DNA of 64,000 nt. Source: Fennellomyces sp. T-0311. Its lineage: Eukaryota > Mucoromycota > Mucoromycetes > Mucorales > Lichtheimiaceae. A program made the position numbers and the translations under genes. How positions within the stretch are numbered: position 1 is the first letter of the stretch; each line of letters opens with the position of its first letter. The notes under the pieces were generated by a model. The model had not been told where the DNA came from. It saw nothing but the letters and a program-made list of their open reading frames with translations, and did no database searches. The stretch lies in the NCBI GenBank assembly GCA_025266875.1, contig JALLLT010000023.1, positions 434,001 through 498,000 of the forward strand, in the 5' to 3' direction. Positions 43,246-55,761 of the stretch are shown here, one piece after another.

Positions 43246-45167
43246 ATGGCCGATACCAAGGTCGAATATATCGTTGAAGAAGGCAGCAAGGTCGAATATA
43301 TCGTGGAACAAAGTTCCCGAATCGAAGAGGGGTCCAAAGTCGAAAAAACGATTGATGAAAAGACGGAGAAGCATGAAGATATCAGTCCACCATCTTACTC
43401 TGCCGCAATAACCGAGGAATTTGACAGCCGTGGTGAACGTATCTACGTCAAGTCTGAAGCTGAGAAGAAGTTGGTACGCAAGTTGGATTACATCTATGTG
43501 ATGCCATTTGTGGCTATTTTGAACTTCCTTCAGGTAATAAATACAAAAGTTTCACCAAACCGAGTATATTTCTGTTTGTTAAATCTCAAGATCATTCTAG
43601 TTCTTTGACAAGTCCACTTTGAACTATGCTGGCGTCCTTGGCATTAAAGAAGATACGAATACCTCTGGTTCCCAATTCAGTTGGCTTGGTTCTCTTTTCT
43701 ATTTGGGCTACCTCGTCTACCAGGTAATCCGGTCTAAACCTTATTTTTTTCTCAATCGTCTCGGCTCCCTTTTGTACTAATCTGGGTGATTATTAGGCTC
43801 CAAATCAATTCCTTCTCCAACGTTTGCCTCTCGCCAAATATGTTGGTGGTTTGATTATCTTGTGGGGTTTGGTCTTGTCTGTGACCTTTGAGGCAAAGAA
43901 CTTCCCTCAATTGGCTGGTCTTCGATTCTTGCTCGGTTTCTTTGAAGCTGCCATGTACCCATGCTGTATCATGTTGATTGCCGCCATGTATCGTCGCAAG
44001 GAACAAGCCGCTCGTATTGGTGTTATCTATATCTGTAACGGTGTTGCCATGGCAGTTGGTGGTTTCATTGGTTACGGTATTGGCCACATGGATGGTGCTT
44101 TGGGACACGCTTCATGGCAATGGTAAGACAAAATCCGAGACTCCATGAGTTTGGTTATACTGAATTTTCCAAACATAGGCTTATGATTATTCTCGGTGTG
44201 ATCACAATCTTCTTTGGCTTTGTCATTTTTGTCTGTCTCATTGATAATCCACGATCCCGTTTCCTCCGCCTCACCCCTGAACAGTTAGAGGCTGTTGATG
44301 AACGTCAACGTGACAATACTACTGTTATCACCAAGGAAATCAAATTCAGCCATATCAAGGAATCTTTGACAGAAATCCGATTCTACTGTTTCATCTTCGC
44401 CTCCATGCTGATTAACTTCCAGAATGGTGCTTTGAACACGTTCAGTAGTATCATTACTGCCGGTTTCGGTTTCTCCGTAAGTAATTTTTTAACTTTGAGA
44501 AATATATATGCATGTACAAATGTCTCACAACATTTAATAGGGCGTCGATGCCATTTTGCTTTCTGTTCCATCCGGTGTGGTCGATATCATTTACATTGTG
44601 GTCATTCTTTGGTATAACAACAAGTATGGTAACACTCTGTATTGTGCTTGTGCAATGCTTGTGTGTGCCATCATTGGCCTTGTTCTCCTTATCGCCATCC
44701 CAGTTCCCAAAGCCAAACTTTTGGGTCTGTACCTCTGCTGGGCCTATGCCGCCGCCTATGTCATGTTCCTTGCTTCCGTTGCAAACAATGTCAACGGTTA
44801 TACCAAGAAGATTTTCTACAGCACCACTATCATTGTTTTCTATACGGTAAGTATATCTTATATAAGCACATCAGCTGATGGTGTGTATTTTGAAACCAAA
44901 GAATTTCTCAATTGACTTGATTTCGACTAGATTGGTAACTTTGCTGGCCCATTGATGATGGTCGATTGGCAAAAGCCACTGTACCTCGGTGGTATGTTGG
45001 CTTACATTGCCTCCAACGCTATCTGCATCGTCCTTTTCTTGATCGCTCGCTATTCCATGGCCAAGTCCAACAAGGAGCGCATGGCCCGGGGCTTGACTCA
45101 TACGCCAGCAGCCGAAATGACTGACTTGACCGATCGCGAGGATCCTAACTTTATTTACAGACTGTAG
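43246..45167 (+). CDS. MFS transporter, Dal5/anion:cation symporter type, copy 1
   Basis: Six exons (43246-43533, 43601-43723, 43797-44122, 44179-44476, 44541-44846, 44931-45167) give 525 residues. The cytosolic N-terminus holds a short internal repeat (KVEYIVEEGS, KVEYIVEQSS). Twelve membrane segments follow from residue about 80. Family marks: FFDKSTLNYAGVLGI, SQFSWLGSLFYLGYLVYQ, GLRFLLGFFEAAMYPCC, MYRRKEQAARIG, the central-loop DNPRSRFLRLTPEQ, and the C-terminal REDPNFIYRL close to the ending of Dal5-like permeases. Fungal members carry allantoate, ureidosuccinate, vitamins or other organic anions across the plasma membrane; substrate here is unknown. A tandem paralogue follows 1.1 kb downstream. 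Confidence 0.85.
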
Positions 45168-46290
45168 AAAAACGACAGTTTAACTCCAGCAATCTCTTTT
45201 TTTTGCATTCGTATTTTCTTTTTATTTTTCTTTTCTTTCTTCTAGCATTTAGATGAATGAGACTTTAAATCCCTAGCGAAGAACTTTTTCTAATTTATTC
45301 CCTCATGAACTTTTTTTGTATTTTTACTATTATAAAAATGAAACTAATACTTCCCGAACAAGTACTACTGTAGAACAATGTAAATCATTTCCATACGGAA
45401 ACAAATAACAACGATGGCTTTAATTATTTAGTAGTTACTAAGCAGCGCGTGGTATAACTGCATGCACCGGAGATATTGGTCATACATTTCAATGTTATAT
45501 TCGCTGAGCAACACATTGCATGCGATAGTTTCTATTTTCACATTCTTGCATAAACTGTGACATCAAGCTCTATGCACGTCGTGTATTATACTAGAATATT
45601 GCTGTACGACCGCGGTAATAAAACAGACTAGATAGATACCATATTTATCAGTAGCGTGCGAGAATGGAATAGATTGACAGGAACGGTGTCCGTGTTTTTA
45701 CAATGGTACCAATGCATAATCATTTTTCAAACAGGGTGCGGTAGTAAGTCGCCATGCTTTCTCATGTGGGACGAAGATGTGGTGTAACCTAGATGGTCAG
45801 GTGGGACCATCAATTGAGAAGGGGACTCGGGATTATAGACCTTCTTTTTCTCTAATGACCCCATTGGGCAGAAGTGTAAGGCAACATTTTAGGTAAGACA
45901 AAGCCTCGTTTTTTATCGATTGAATTTCCGCGCCCGGAACGCAGAAGATTTTTGTTGAGGAAAATGATGGGTACCCGACTCCCCTTTCAAGTTTGTGAAA
46001 ACGACTTTGCATGTAGTTCTTTGATAATGTCAAAAAGACCCTTCTGGTCTTTTTGCTTTTTTCGTTATGGTACTTTTTTCGTTATGGTGAAACCATGAAT
46101 AAAAAAAGTGGAAGCGATCAACTGTTCCTCTTCTCTTCCTTTTCCTTCCTTTATACCTTTTTATTCCACTCTTACAAAAAAATAAGCTTGATACAGTTAA
46201 AACAAATAACTTTTGATACTTAAAACACCAACTCGTTTGCTTCACCCTTTTTCGCATGCGAATAGCATCGACTCAACGTTTAGACGATAA
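45168..46290. promoter_or_regulatory. intergenic between tandem transporter genes
   Basis: 1.1 kb with the 3' end of copy 1 (T-rich) and the promoter of copy 2. A TATA-like tttata lies near 46150, about 140 bp before the start. No coding frame is supported. Confidence 0.4.
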
Positions 46291-48225
46291 ATGGACGCAG
46301 CATTTCGAAAAGATTTAACAACCAATTCTTCCGATATTATACGACTAAACACTATGGAAAAGCCAACGAATCAATCTTACTATGCAACTGACGATCAATA
46401 TGATGCCTACGATACGTCGTATAGTTACAGCGATGAAGAGCCACTAAAGTCGGACGAAGAGCGTGCCCTTGTACGAAAACTAGATCTTTACATCATGCCG
46501 ATCGTTTGTATTCTGGATTTTATACAGGTAACAGAAAAATGAGATGTTCTGATAGAACGATCAAAGATTCAAACCATAACTTTTTTTTTAGTTTCTGGAT
46601 AAATCAACAATCAACTATGCGGCGTTATTTGGTTTTAAAGAAGATTTGAACCTTCAAGGTAGCGAATACAGTTTGCTCGGTTCGCTTTTCTATCTTGGCT
46701 ATTTGTTGTACCAGGTAAATATTACTTAGCCACGTATAACTTAACTTCAAGCTTATTATCAATATTCTTCAAAGTTCCCAAACAATTATTTCCTGCAACG
46801 TTTTGCAGTGGGGCGTTACATTGGTGTAATCGTCTGTCTTTGGGGTATTGTTCTATCCTGCACGGCGCTCGGTAAAAACTTTTCCCAAGTTGCTGCTATG
46901 CGTTTCTTGCTTGGTCTGTTCGAGGCTGGTATTTATCCTGCGATGACCTTGCTTGTAAGTACATGTTACCGGCGGTCAGAGCAAGCTGCACGTCTAGGTG
47001 CGTATTTATTTTTATATGCTTTAAATGTCACGAAATGTCGACACAGTAAACACTCCATGCAAGCATATTTTCTAACTTTACGAAAAAATAACTGCAGGCG
47101 CCTTTTGGATCTGGAACGGTGTTGCTCTGATCATTGGTGGCCTGATAACGTATGGTATCGGTAGTATGGAGAATGATCTAGGCATTGCCAAATGGAAATG
47201 GTAAGAGTATTTACTACCATAACTTTGGAACTGTTATTTAATCTCCTACTCTTAGGATCATGATCATTTTGGGTGCCTCCACCGTGTTTATGGGCGTTTT
47301 CACGTTTTTTTTCTTGATTGACAATCCAAAATCCAAAGCACTCAACTTGAATGCTGAACAGGAGATTCTTGTCGAGGAACGTACACGTGATAACTCTGTC
47401 GTGCGAACAACAACTATCAAACTCCACCAGATCAAAGAAGCTCTCAAGGAGGTCCGATTTTGGGCATTTTGTATCGCATGCCTGTTTATTAACCTACAAA
47501 ATGGTGCCATGACTATTTATAACGCACAAATCATTCAAGATTTTGGCTTTAGTGTGAGTTTAATGGCAACACATAATCAAGATTTAAACTCATGCTTTTT
47601 ATTACCGTTTAGCAACTACAAAGTGTGTTACTTACACTTGGATCTGGCGGTATTGATATTGTCTTTATTATTGGTGCTGTTTGGTGTTCCCAAAAGACAG
47701 GCAATTTGCTCTACACCGCTTGTGGTTTGATGGTGATTGATATCATTGGTCTCATCCTATTGCAGGTGATTCCGGTGACCCGAGCCAAACTCGTTGGTTT
47801 TTACTTGTGCTGGTCTTACTGTGCTGCTTACGTCCTTATGATTGCATCGATCTCCAACAACGTATCCGGTTACACCAAGAAAATTTTCTACAATGGTAGT
47901 CTCATGGTCTTTTACACGGTAAGATGGGAAAAGGCGGCTCCTTCCGTTTCCATCCATGAGAATCTGACTTCTTTTCCGAACAAAAAAAAAGATTGGTAAC
48001 TTTGTAGGACCACTTTTGATGATTGACAGCCAAAAGCCCATGTATCTTACTGGCATGTTGACTTATATGGTTGCCAATGCGTTCGTGGTCCTTTTGTTCT
48101 TGTTGGTCCGGTGGAAAATGTATACTGTGAACCGATATCGTCTTGCTCGTAACTCTGGTGTTGTTACAAATGTTGAGGATGATCTAAGCGATGTTCAAGA
48201 TCCAAATTTCATCTACCGGCTTTAA
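46291..48225 (+). CDS. MFS transporter, Dal5/anion:cation symporter type, copy 2
   Basis: Seven exons (46291-46527, 46592-46714, 46775-46997, 47098-47200, 47256-47553, 47613-47918, 47992-48225) give 507 residues. It aligns along its length with copy 1: FLDKSTINYAALFGF, LLGSLFYLGYLLYQ, AMRFLLGLFEAGIYPAM, CYRRSEQAARLG, DNPKSKALNLNAEQ, and the same ending DPNFIYRL. Five introns sit at the same positions as in copy 1, and one extra intron (46998-47097, phase 1) interrupts the region after RLG. The N-terminal tail is Asp/Tyr/Ser-rich and unrelated to copy 1. A second in-frame ATG (46354) could be the start. Substrate unknown. Confidence 0.85.
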
Positions 48226-51200
48226 AAGAAGTCCACACCCATCCTCCTCCTCCTCCTCCTCCATCACAAAAAAACATAAGCATGCTGACATTTAAAAGGT
48301 TCACTTTCTATTTACTCATCTTTTTTTCCCTTACGTACATTCCGGATTCCCTTCGCTCTTGGCATTTTCCCTTCAAACCTTTTTGGATACCTCATGTAGA
48401 GCATTTTTGTAATGTAGTATAACCATTCATTTACTTTTTATTGTTGTAGTACCTATATCGCTTATCCCTCTCCGCATCCTTCCGTTCCTTTTTCATTACG
48501 CTTATGAAGAAAGTTTGTGATCTATTGTCATCATCTATATAAAGCGTCCACAGGAAAAGCTTAAAATGGACTTTTGCGTAATTTTTGTTAACTGTGCCAC
48601 AATTATTTTGGCTTCTGTTTCGTCCAGCACATGTCTGTTCACCCGAATTGTAAGCTTTCAATGTTGTACATTGAGTTCTCTAGCGTTTTGACAACACTCT
48701 AAAATAAACTCCCCGTAATGATGTACCCATGGAAAAATTATTAGCTTATGGCATCAGTCTAGAACAATTGGATCCCTGGTAGTCAATCATTGTTCTGTTG
48801 TACAAGAAGTTTATATCTTTAGGTTAATATTTGAGCGTTAATTACGGTCAAGATACCTCTCTATTATGTTATTAAAGAAATGCTCAATGTGGTAGTTATC
48901 TCAAACACTGTTAGTCAAGGTAACAAGTGCCCCTATGTGTTTCAAGATTGGCTAAGCGTTAGTACACAGCTATTAGATAATCGATTTAGTTGTTTACGGT
49001 ATCGATGGTTCCTGGAGATCGCTTCTCATGTACGGTGGCATTTTAGTACTTTTTGTCATCGTATGGAAGTATCTCCAACTTTTGTGTTGTAGTACAGCAA
49101 CCTGAAATGTTTCTGGACATTCTTTCCAATGTACGTATGGAATGGAGCCATGTATGATTGTATTCGATGGTCGGTTTTTCCTCTCTATTTCTTTTTAATT
49201 ATGATATGCGCGGGCAACGGGTATGCATACAAATGAAATCCGGTCGCTTAGTCTTTAACCCAAGCAAAAGTGTACAGACAAAATATCGCGACATAAAACA
49301 GTCGTAAAACAAATGCCTATATTCCGACACCTCCGATATATCGCGGTTAATGTTTAATTCCGGATATTGACATTATCTCTATATGTAAAACAGAAGGAAT
49401 AGGAACATTTCTTAAGGAACATAACATACGAAGTAGCACTTCATAAATCTGAGACACATTTCGATATCAAGTAAAAAATATTCTATTTTGGTTGCTGGGA
49501 ATGTTGCATTAAAATAATGAGCTTGTACAAATGTGTAACTCTACATTCAGTTCAAGATCATGCTTAGGTGGGGTCAAGGAAGCTCTGATTACTTATGTAA
49601 GCGAGAAAAGGCATTGTTTATACTAGATTCCAGCGCATGCTGTATGTAATAAGACTTTCTAACGATGAATGCTTGATGCTAGAATATAGTCGATAATCTA
49701 CATTGAGCTGGTCATAAGATATTTTGTCCGAGAGACGCTTATAGAAGATTTGAACTTTTCAGCAGGAAGAAACGATGAGCGGATGCTTTTACGTATATAA
49801 TTGATCATAGTAGTTGCGGAACGGAAAAGTTTTAAGTCTTGCAAGTATTCTTCGGACGACACTGCACACCGTAAGATAGGGAAGTACATCAGTGCCAAGC
49901 GATATGCCGTACTTCTTCTTTATCAATGTAAATGCCGTGAATACATTTGCGAACTGTTTGATACTTTTATCGAAAATACTTGTATATTTATTATATATGT
50001 GTGAATATGTTTTTGCGCTTTTGACGCCTAAATACTGAATAACCCGCGCTGATGTTATGGCCAACTTCTACTTTTGTTAACAAACTGTAAGTAAAAGAAT
50101 CTTACAGTACGTATTGACGTGGTAAAAGCAGAGTGTTGTAAACTTACTAAATTAAGGATACATAACATACTAGTTGTATACTTCCCATTACAGTGTCTTA
50201 GCTAGACGCTTTTGCTTCTGCGAAACTGGTACTGATTTACCATCACCTTTATCAGTTTTCCAGTATCAACCGTACCTAGGAACCTCCGAGACATAAGAAA
50301 ACTAGCTTTCTCGACCAATTCCTATATCTCTCGGCGTGATCGTCTACTGTATCTGTACCTGTGGATATGTGGGCAAATTGTGAACGAAGTGTTGCTATTA
50401 AGCGTGCCACCGCTATGTTCGTTGATTGACTGTATGACGTGCCATCGGCTATATTAGCCCGTCGCTTATTCCACTCTCCTACTTACTGTCTTCCACCAAT
50501 ATACGTATAATTGATACCAATGGCCGCTTACCTAAAAGTTTAAATTATGTCCATTTGTGCTAAACACGTCTATTTAGCCTTTATTATGGAATGCCTAAGC
50601 CGAGTTGCGTAACAATAAGCACATGCTGTGGTCCATAATAATGAAGTTCTTCCCGAAAGGCAACTATCAAATTCAAATTGTTTCACCACGAGCTCCTACA
50701 CAAAGTTGAGAGTAGTGGATTTATACAAGCTTGTTATATGTCATGGCGTCCGTGTTCGTGCCTAAAAATTTCATACTCACTCAATAGAGCCATAACTATA
50801 ATTTGATTTTACCAACTGTATAGGCTAAAGCTCGACGACACTGTTATTAGGACGCACTGAGAGTTAAGTTGTCGCAAATCGATATAAGTAATTATTCCTG
50901 GCCACGAGGAATGTGACATCTTGAAATAAAGAGAAAGAATTTTTCTGCAACAAACCGTAAGAGGGTTTTCAGATACTATCTAATGACTTTTTCGCTTACT
51001 TCTATTCAGCAACATTAAGCATAGTCAACATCCAAGTGCCTGCTTCTTCTTATACTGTCGATGACGTCCGAAAGAGAACAGAGAAATCTGTTCTCGTTAA
51101 TACATATGCTTATACTCACTATTAATTTGAAAAGATTTACATAATTTAACAAGAATTACGCATGTTCAAGCCCTAAAACTGCCAAGATACATAATGTAAT

Positions 51201-53618
51201 ACAAAGGCTGAAGTTAAGCATCGCTTGGTCGGGGTTACAAGTGCCTGTCAAATGAGAATGGCAGAAAACCATTCATTGACGCTTAAGATGTGAACCACAT
51301 ACATAGTTGACACTGACCGCATCACTATTGCTCCAAACTTTAACCTCGAAATCATGAAGGGAGAAATGTGAAGGTCAGCATCTTAGAAAAAAGACAACAT
51401 AAGCATTCAGCCAGATGCATACGTACAAAAGGTTCTGTCAATAAGGCACATATCGGTCCGAATGAATGGAAATGACTTTTCCACCTGAACCAATTCTACT
51501 CGCTGAACTAATCAGCAGTCTTCTCAAATGAAAATTATTGCCTCAGTAAATGGAGCACACTGAATATCACACACCTCTGTTCTTCACAATACTTCTATAT
51601 AGATAAAAAATGTCAGTTTTAATTGACATGATTTTACAGTCGATGCGTGAGATGATATAAGTCGATCAATAAAAACCTTATGCGTGCTTAATCCAAGGCT
51701 GAATAACAGGAAGTGCTCCCATTTATATAGAAGCCTATTATGCGTATGAACTCACGCAAAACACTTGTCTAGAGAATCACCAGCCAAGCCAGAACTGGCA
51801 ACTGAGGTCAGATCACCAACCCAGAGTCATTTACTCAACTTTAACCATCGTATAAACTAGCAAGTGATTGTTTACGCGCTGCTTCGGTATTCAAACGAGA
51901 CAAAAAAGCATGTATCAGCAAATATCATGTTATGTCATCCTTTAGTATACCATTGAAAAATTAATGACGCTTTTTCATTTCAACGCTCAATTCCGGGAGC
52001 TTTTCGTATTTGCACCAGGAAAATGATCCTTGAATAGCTGACTTGAGCCTGTAATGATGTGATTAAGCGTCGTGCTAATCGAAGTATTCCAAAAAGGCTA
52101 ATTCATCCTTCTTAATATACCCTCAACTTAATATGCACACCGCGTTATTAATCCTGATGGAATAACTTTAGTCGTTTTACACCATAGCAAGTAACATATA
52201 CTATATATTTAGGTTAACGTGTTCCCAACGCCTCCGTGGCCTTAGCAAGTAGCATAAACGAATTCAAGATTTGGAACGTTGAAACATAAGAAAGCTACTT
52301 CCACCAACGCCCTAGTCACTACGTTGTCTAAAATGATTCCGGAATTAAGCAATCATAACTGGCTTTGACAAGAAACACCACTCAAATTATTCTGCAAGCT
52401 CTCGGCGAAAGATTAACATAATATTATCAAAATAGAGGAACGGAATATATTATCTAATCTACACCAATATGGGTGAATTCGCTCAATTGGCAGTTATATA
52501 TCGGATGATTGCAGCAGGGTACATATAGAATCCATATTCAAATCCAAACAGAGGGTGGATCATACGTTGCGAGTTTCTCCATCGATTTAGCTGTCGTATT
52601 CCAGAAATAGTTTCGGAAACCAGAATCAGGCCTTAACAACTGGAGCTTTTAGGTACCCAAAGTGTTTAGAAGTATACCATATGTAGAGACTACTAACCAT
52701 GATCACTGTAGAAAGCATATCCACATAAGTATACAGGAAAAGCTTAAGACACGAAAATAGTCTCGGGCACCTTACGATCGCTGTCAAACACCAGATTCCA
52801 TCAGAGATTTACTAAACGCAAAGGACGATGATGACGAGTCTGCTTTTGAAGAGATGTGTGAAAACCGGATTGAATCACCAACAAGAACGCCATAACGCAA
52901 AATTATCCTCTGACAAGGGGGAAATTGTCAAGAAAAAAGGATGCAATTTGACATTGATGCTTCCTTGTGATCGCTTTTTATGCTACTCTGTACAATAGAA
53001 TGTTTTAGGTACAGTATCGAAGGTAAACTTCAGTAATGGACATGTTCGATGGAACTTACCGAAAATTCTCTTTCATGGTATAATTACAATAGATGTAGAC
53101 GGAATGCTCGGAAAACCTTGGTTCTAAAAAATAAAGTATATCGTTCAGCTAATTTTCTTCGTTCCCAAAGCATTACTAGCGTTTCTTTACTATGCCCGCA
53201 TATACACCATGTATATTTTATGCAATGATTCTCATGAATAATTAGTTTAGCGTTGGTACAGTTGAATTGTTGATAATGACAAGAGCAAACATTTGTGCAT
53301 CATGTGCAGTAGATCAGGAAATGAAGAAATAATTTTAGCAGTGGAACCATCAACATACTTCTTGCAAGCCAAAAGCTGGCATACATTGTATCATCCATTG
53401 TCATGGAATTGTATGCCCATGAACTATGCATGCGTATTGCTTCACTATTATAGACGCAGTGGTGTGACGCGACGTAACAGCAGTACAGGTTGTAAAGAAT
53501 ATCATTTGAGAATCAAAATGCATAGTACAAATAGGAGGTCCAAGCATGAGTTTTACTTGAAGAAATAAGGATAATTACTATTGCATACAATTGCACAAGT
53601 ATGTATAAAAGTATTTAC
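48226..53618. other. long gene-poor AT-rich tract
   Basis: 5.4 kb without a supported gene. A (CCT)n run lies at about 48243-48262. From about 50,100 to 53,290 no frame reaches 60 codons on either strand, unlike other intergenic DNA here. It contains one 33-bp stretch resembling the 5S rRNA core (listed separately) and otherwise nothing recognisable. Confidence 0.5.
51206..51238 (+). ncRNA. 5S rRNA-like internal fragment
   Basis: The stretch with gctgaagttaagcatcgc then ttggtcggggtta resembles the internal A-box/C-box region of 5S rRNA (AAGUUAAGC ... GGUCxGGxUUA). The flanks do not continue a 5S gene, so this is a truncated copy, part of a 5S-derived SINE, or coincidence. Confidence 0.3.
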
Positions 53619-53822
53619 TTATTTGTCACCACCCGTTGGCTCCACAATACAGAATGTTTGTCCTCCTTCTATATTGGGTGCACATACAGCAGGATCCCTG
53701 CCGATAAAAGTGCAACATTCCAGCGCAGAAATACAAGGAAATCCTGGAAACGTGCAGAGACTGGTGGTGGCAGTTAAAAAAACCGTTAAAAGAAAAAGTA
53801 TGCTGACGCAAAGTCGAACCAT
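53619..53822 (-). CDS. small secreted cysteine-rich protein, knottin-like spacing
   Basis: A 67-residue intronless ORF. Residues 1-21 form a strong signal peptide (MVRLCVSILFLLTVFLTATTS). The mature part of about 45 residues has six cysteines spaced C-x6-C-x5-CC-x9-C-x10-C, the order found in inhibitor-cystine-knot (knottin) peptides. It includes CTFPGFPC, ECCTFIG and QTFCIVEP. A TATA box lies 53 bp upstream. It stands alone in a gene-poor region. Possible roles are an effector, an inhibitor or a cell-wall peptide; none can be chosen from sequence. The signal peptide and cysteine order make chance unlikely. Confidence 0.6.
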   Translation of the reverse strand: MVRLCVSILFLLTVFLTATTSLCTFPGFPCISALECCTFIGRDPAVCAPNIEGGQTFCIVEPTGGDK

Positions 53823-53874
53823 TTTATGCAGAAAGCACTACACAAGTTACAGCGCAAGTATTAAAACAGATATG

Positions 53875-53882
53875 CCTTTATA
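53875..53882 (-). promoter_or_regulatory. TATA box of the secreted cysteine-rich gene
   Basis: TATAAAGG on the minus strand, 53 bp before the start codon at 53822. Confidence 0.45.
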
Positions 53883-55675
53883 GTTTGGCCGTAGCAAAGA
53901 AAGAATTCGGCCCTCACGTACGTTGCTGGTCAAAATGACACACAGCTTTTTTGCAGAAAACTTTCTGTGCTATATATACTTTTACAACAGCTATCGATCA
54001 TGCACGTGTTCCTCTTGAATCTTGATCCTACCTATCCTTGATCAAGTACCACTATTCTCTGCGTGGTCGACGCTCAGCTATACCAAGATGATAATCACTA
54101 ATTTCCTTCGATTATGAAGGGCTTGACTGGTTTTCTGTAGGCTAATATGTTGTATTTTTTGGCGAACAAAAAATATAATTTCAATACAGACTTAAATACA
54201 TAAAAAAAATGATATCACTAAGTTAGAATATGCATTTTCGGCTGTATGGTACATATTCTTGACATATACCGTGATTTTACGAACTACTGCTTCAATTCTG
54301 ACTTTTACATGCGACTTCATAACATTCAAAGTGCAAAGGGAATCGTTACTGGAGAAGTACTATACGAGCAAATGTAGACGTGAGTTCTATTAGTCCATAT
54401 ATATTCGTTGTCACCTTTAGTAGTTGTGTGTACGTAACTCGCTCTACTTTCTACTAAATTCTAGAAACGCCACTCGTCCTAGAGAATATTGCAGCCTCGC
54501 TGAATAGAAATCGAAGATATATGGTAAAACCGCGCGTGCTTTAATATGGTGCAAGCGAGGCCATGACTAATAACCGCATGGACAGAGGATGATAGTCATC
54601 ATAAGTATGATTTCTAATCTTTACAAGTAGGCATAATCAAGTAAGGATGTGGATTAGGCGCACATTTGTAGAGCGGCTCCTAATTAACCAGCTTAACATT
54701 GAATTAGTAGACAGGTTTTTTGACCGACTACTGTATACTAAATATAGCCGTAAACTTACCCATCCCCTTTGATACTGTCTTCGGCGCGGTTAAACATTTA
54801 ATAATAAGATCCGTCAAAATACCTTTGTGTACACGAAAAGCATCACATTGAACACAGTACTAACTTAAATTTATTATAAAATACTTGAGCTAGTGATGAC
54901 ATTGGTTTAACAAATAGATAGTCAAGCATACCGTGCTGCTTCCTTATCGTGATACCACATGATTTAGTCGCTGAGATAGAATCCCCACACAAAAATTTTG
55001 TCAGATTTGCTCCGCTCCATCCGATTGTGTATCCGTTTTCATACAATGCTACACATTGACTGTATTACGCGTTCCGTAATGATGATTGCTCATTACATAT
55101 AGCTCAACATACTCCTCGAATAAGCCTACCGAAAAATTCCAGTAATTACAATTGATTGCCATAGTATATCTTAATTTTACTTTTGTAACACAACACGTTC
55201 GTCCGTCATTATACATCAATGTAGACGAATCACTCTGTTTTATCGCATAATTTTGCAGAGCTAGTCCAAGCCGAAACACATGCACACGAACGACTGTGGA
55301 GCTGTTCGTGGGAAAAATACGACTTTTGCTTCTATTACCGTTGGTGCTTCTCGCATATATCTCCAAGAACTTTTTTCCATGTATATTAAAAAGCTATTTT
55401 TTTCTCTTTAGAGTGCTTGCACGCGCAAAATGGAAACAGACTGATGACAAAGGAGGAGTGAATTTCCACGATATTGGATCACGCCACGCCATGGTGACCT
55501 CTCAGAGACGCTGTAGCAAAAAATAGGTATATTTTCTCAGCAGAAGACCAATAAGATTGCGTATGTACCCTCCGGACCTTGCTACAGTCCGACTTATATC
55601 CGCGAGAAAAATACCCAACCCATTCCCAAATTGGGGGTTGCACAAACTCCCGTTCAAGGGTATATCTTTTCCAGA

Positions 55676-55685
55676 TATATAAAAA
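55676..55685 (+). promoter_or_regulatory. TATA box of the urate oxidase gene
   Basis: Tatataaaaa 77 bp before the start codon. An imperfect inverted repeat (caaccc...gggttg, about 55616-55641) lies just upstream and could bind a regulator. Confidence 0.45.
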
Positions 55686-55761
55686 CGTTCCGCTTTATCT
55701 CTTTTTCTTTTTTTTTTAGTATTCACTTATACTTTCAACTTCTCAAACCAACCTTACCAGA

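Larger units (their letters stand above)
53823..55761. other. intergenic, no supported gene
   Basis: AT-rich DNA between the secreted peptide and urate oxidase. Frames at 55366-55049 (-) and 55296-55526 (+) overlap and lack features. The last 150 bp are the uricase promoter. Confidence 0.4.
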
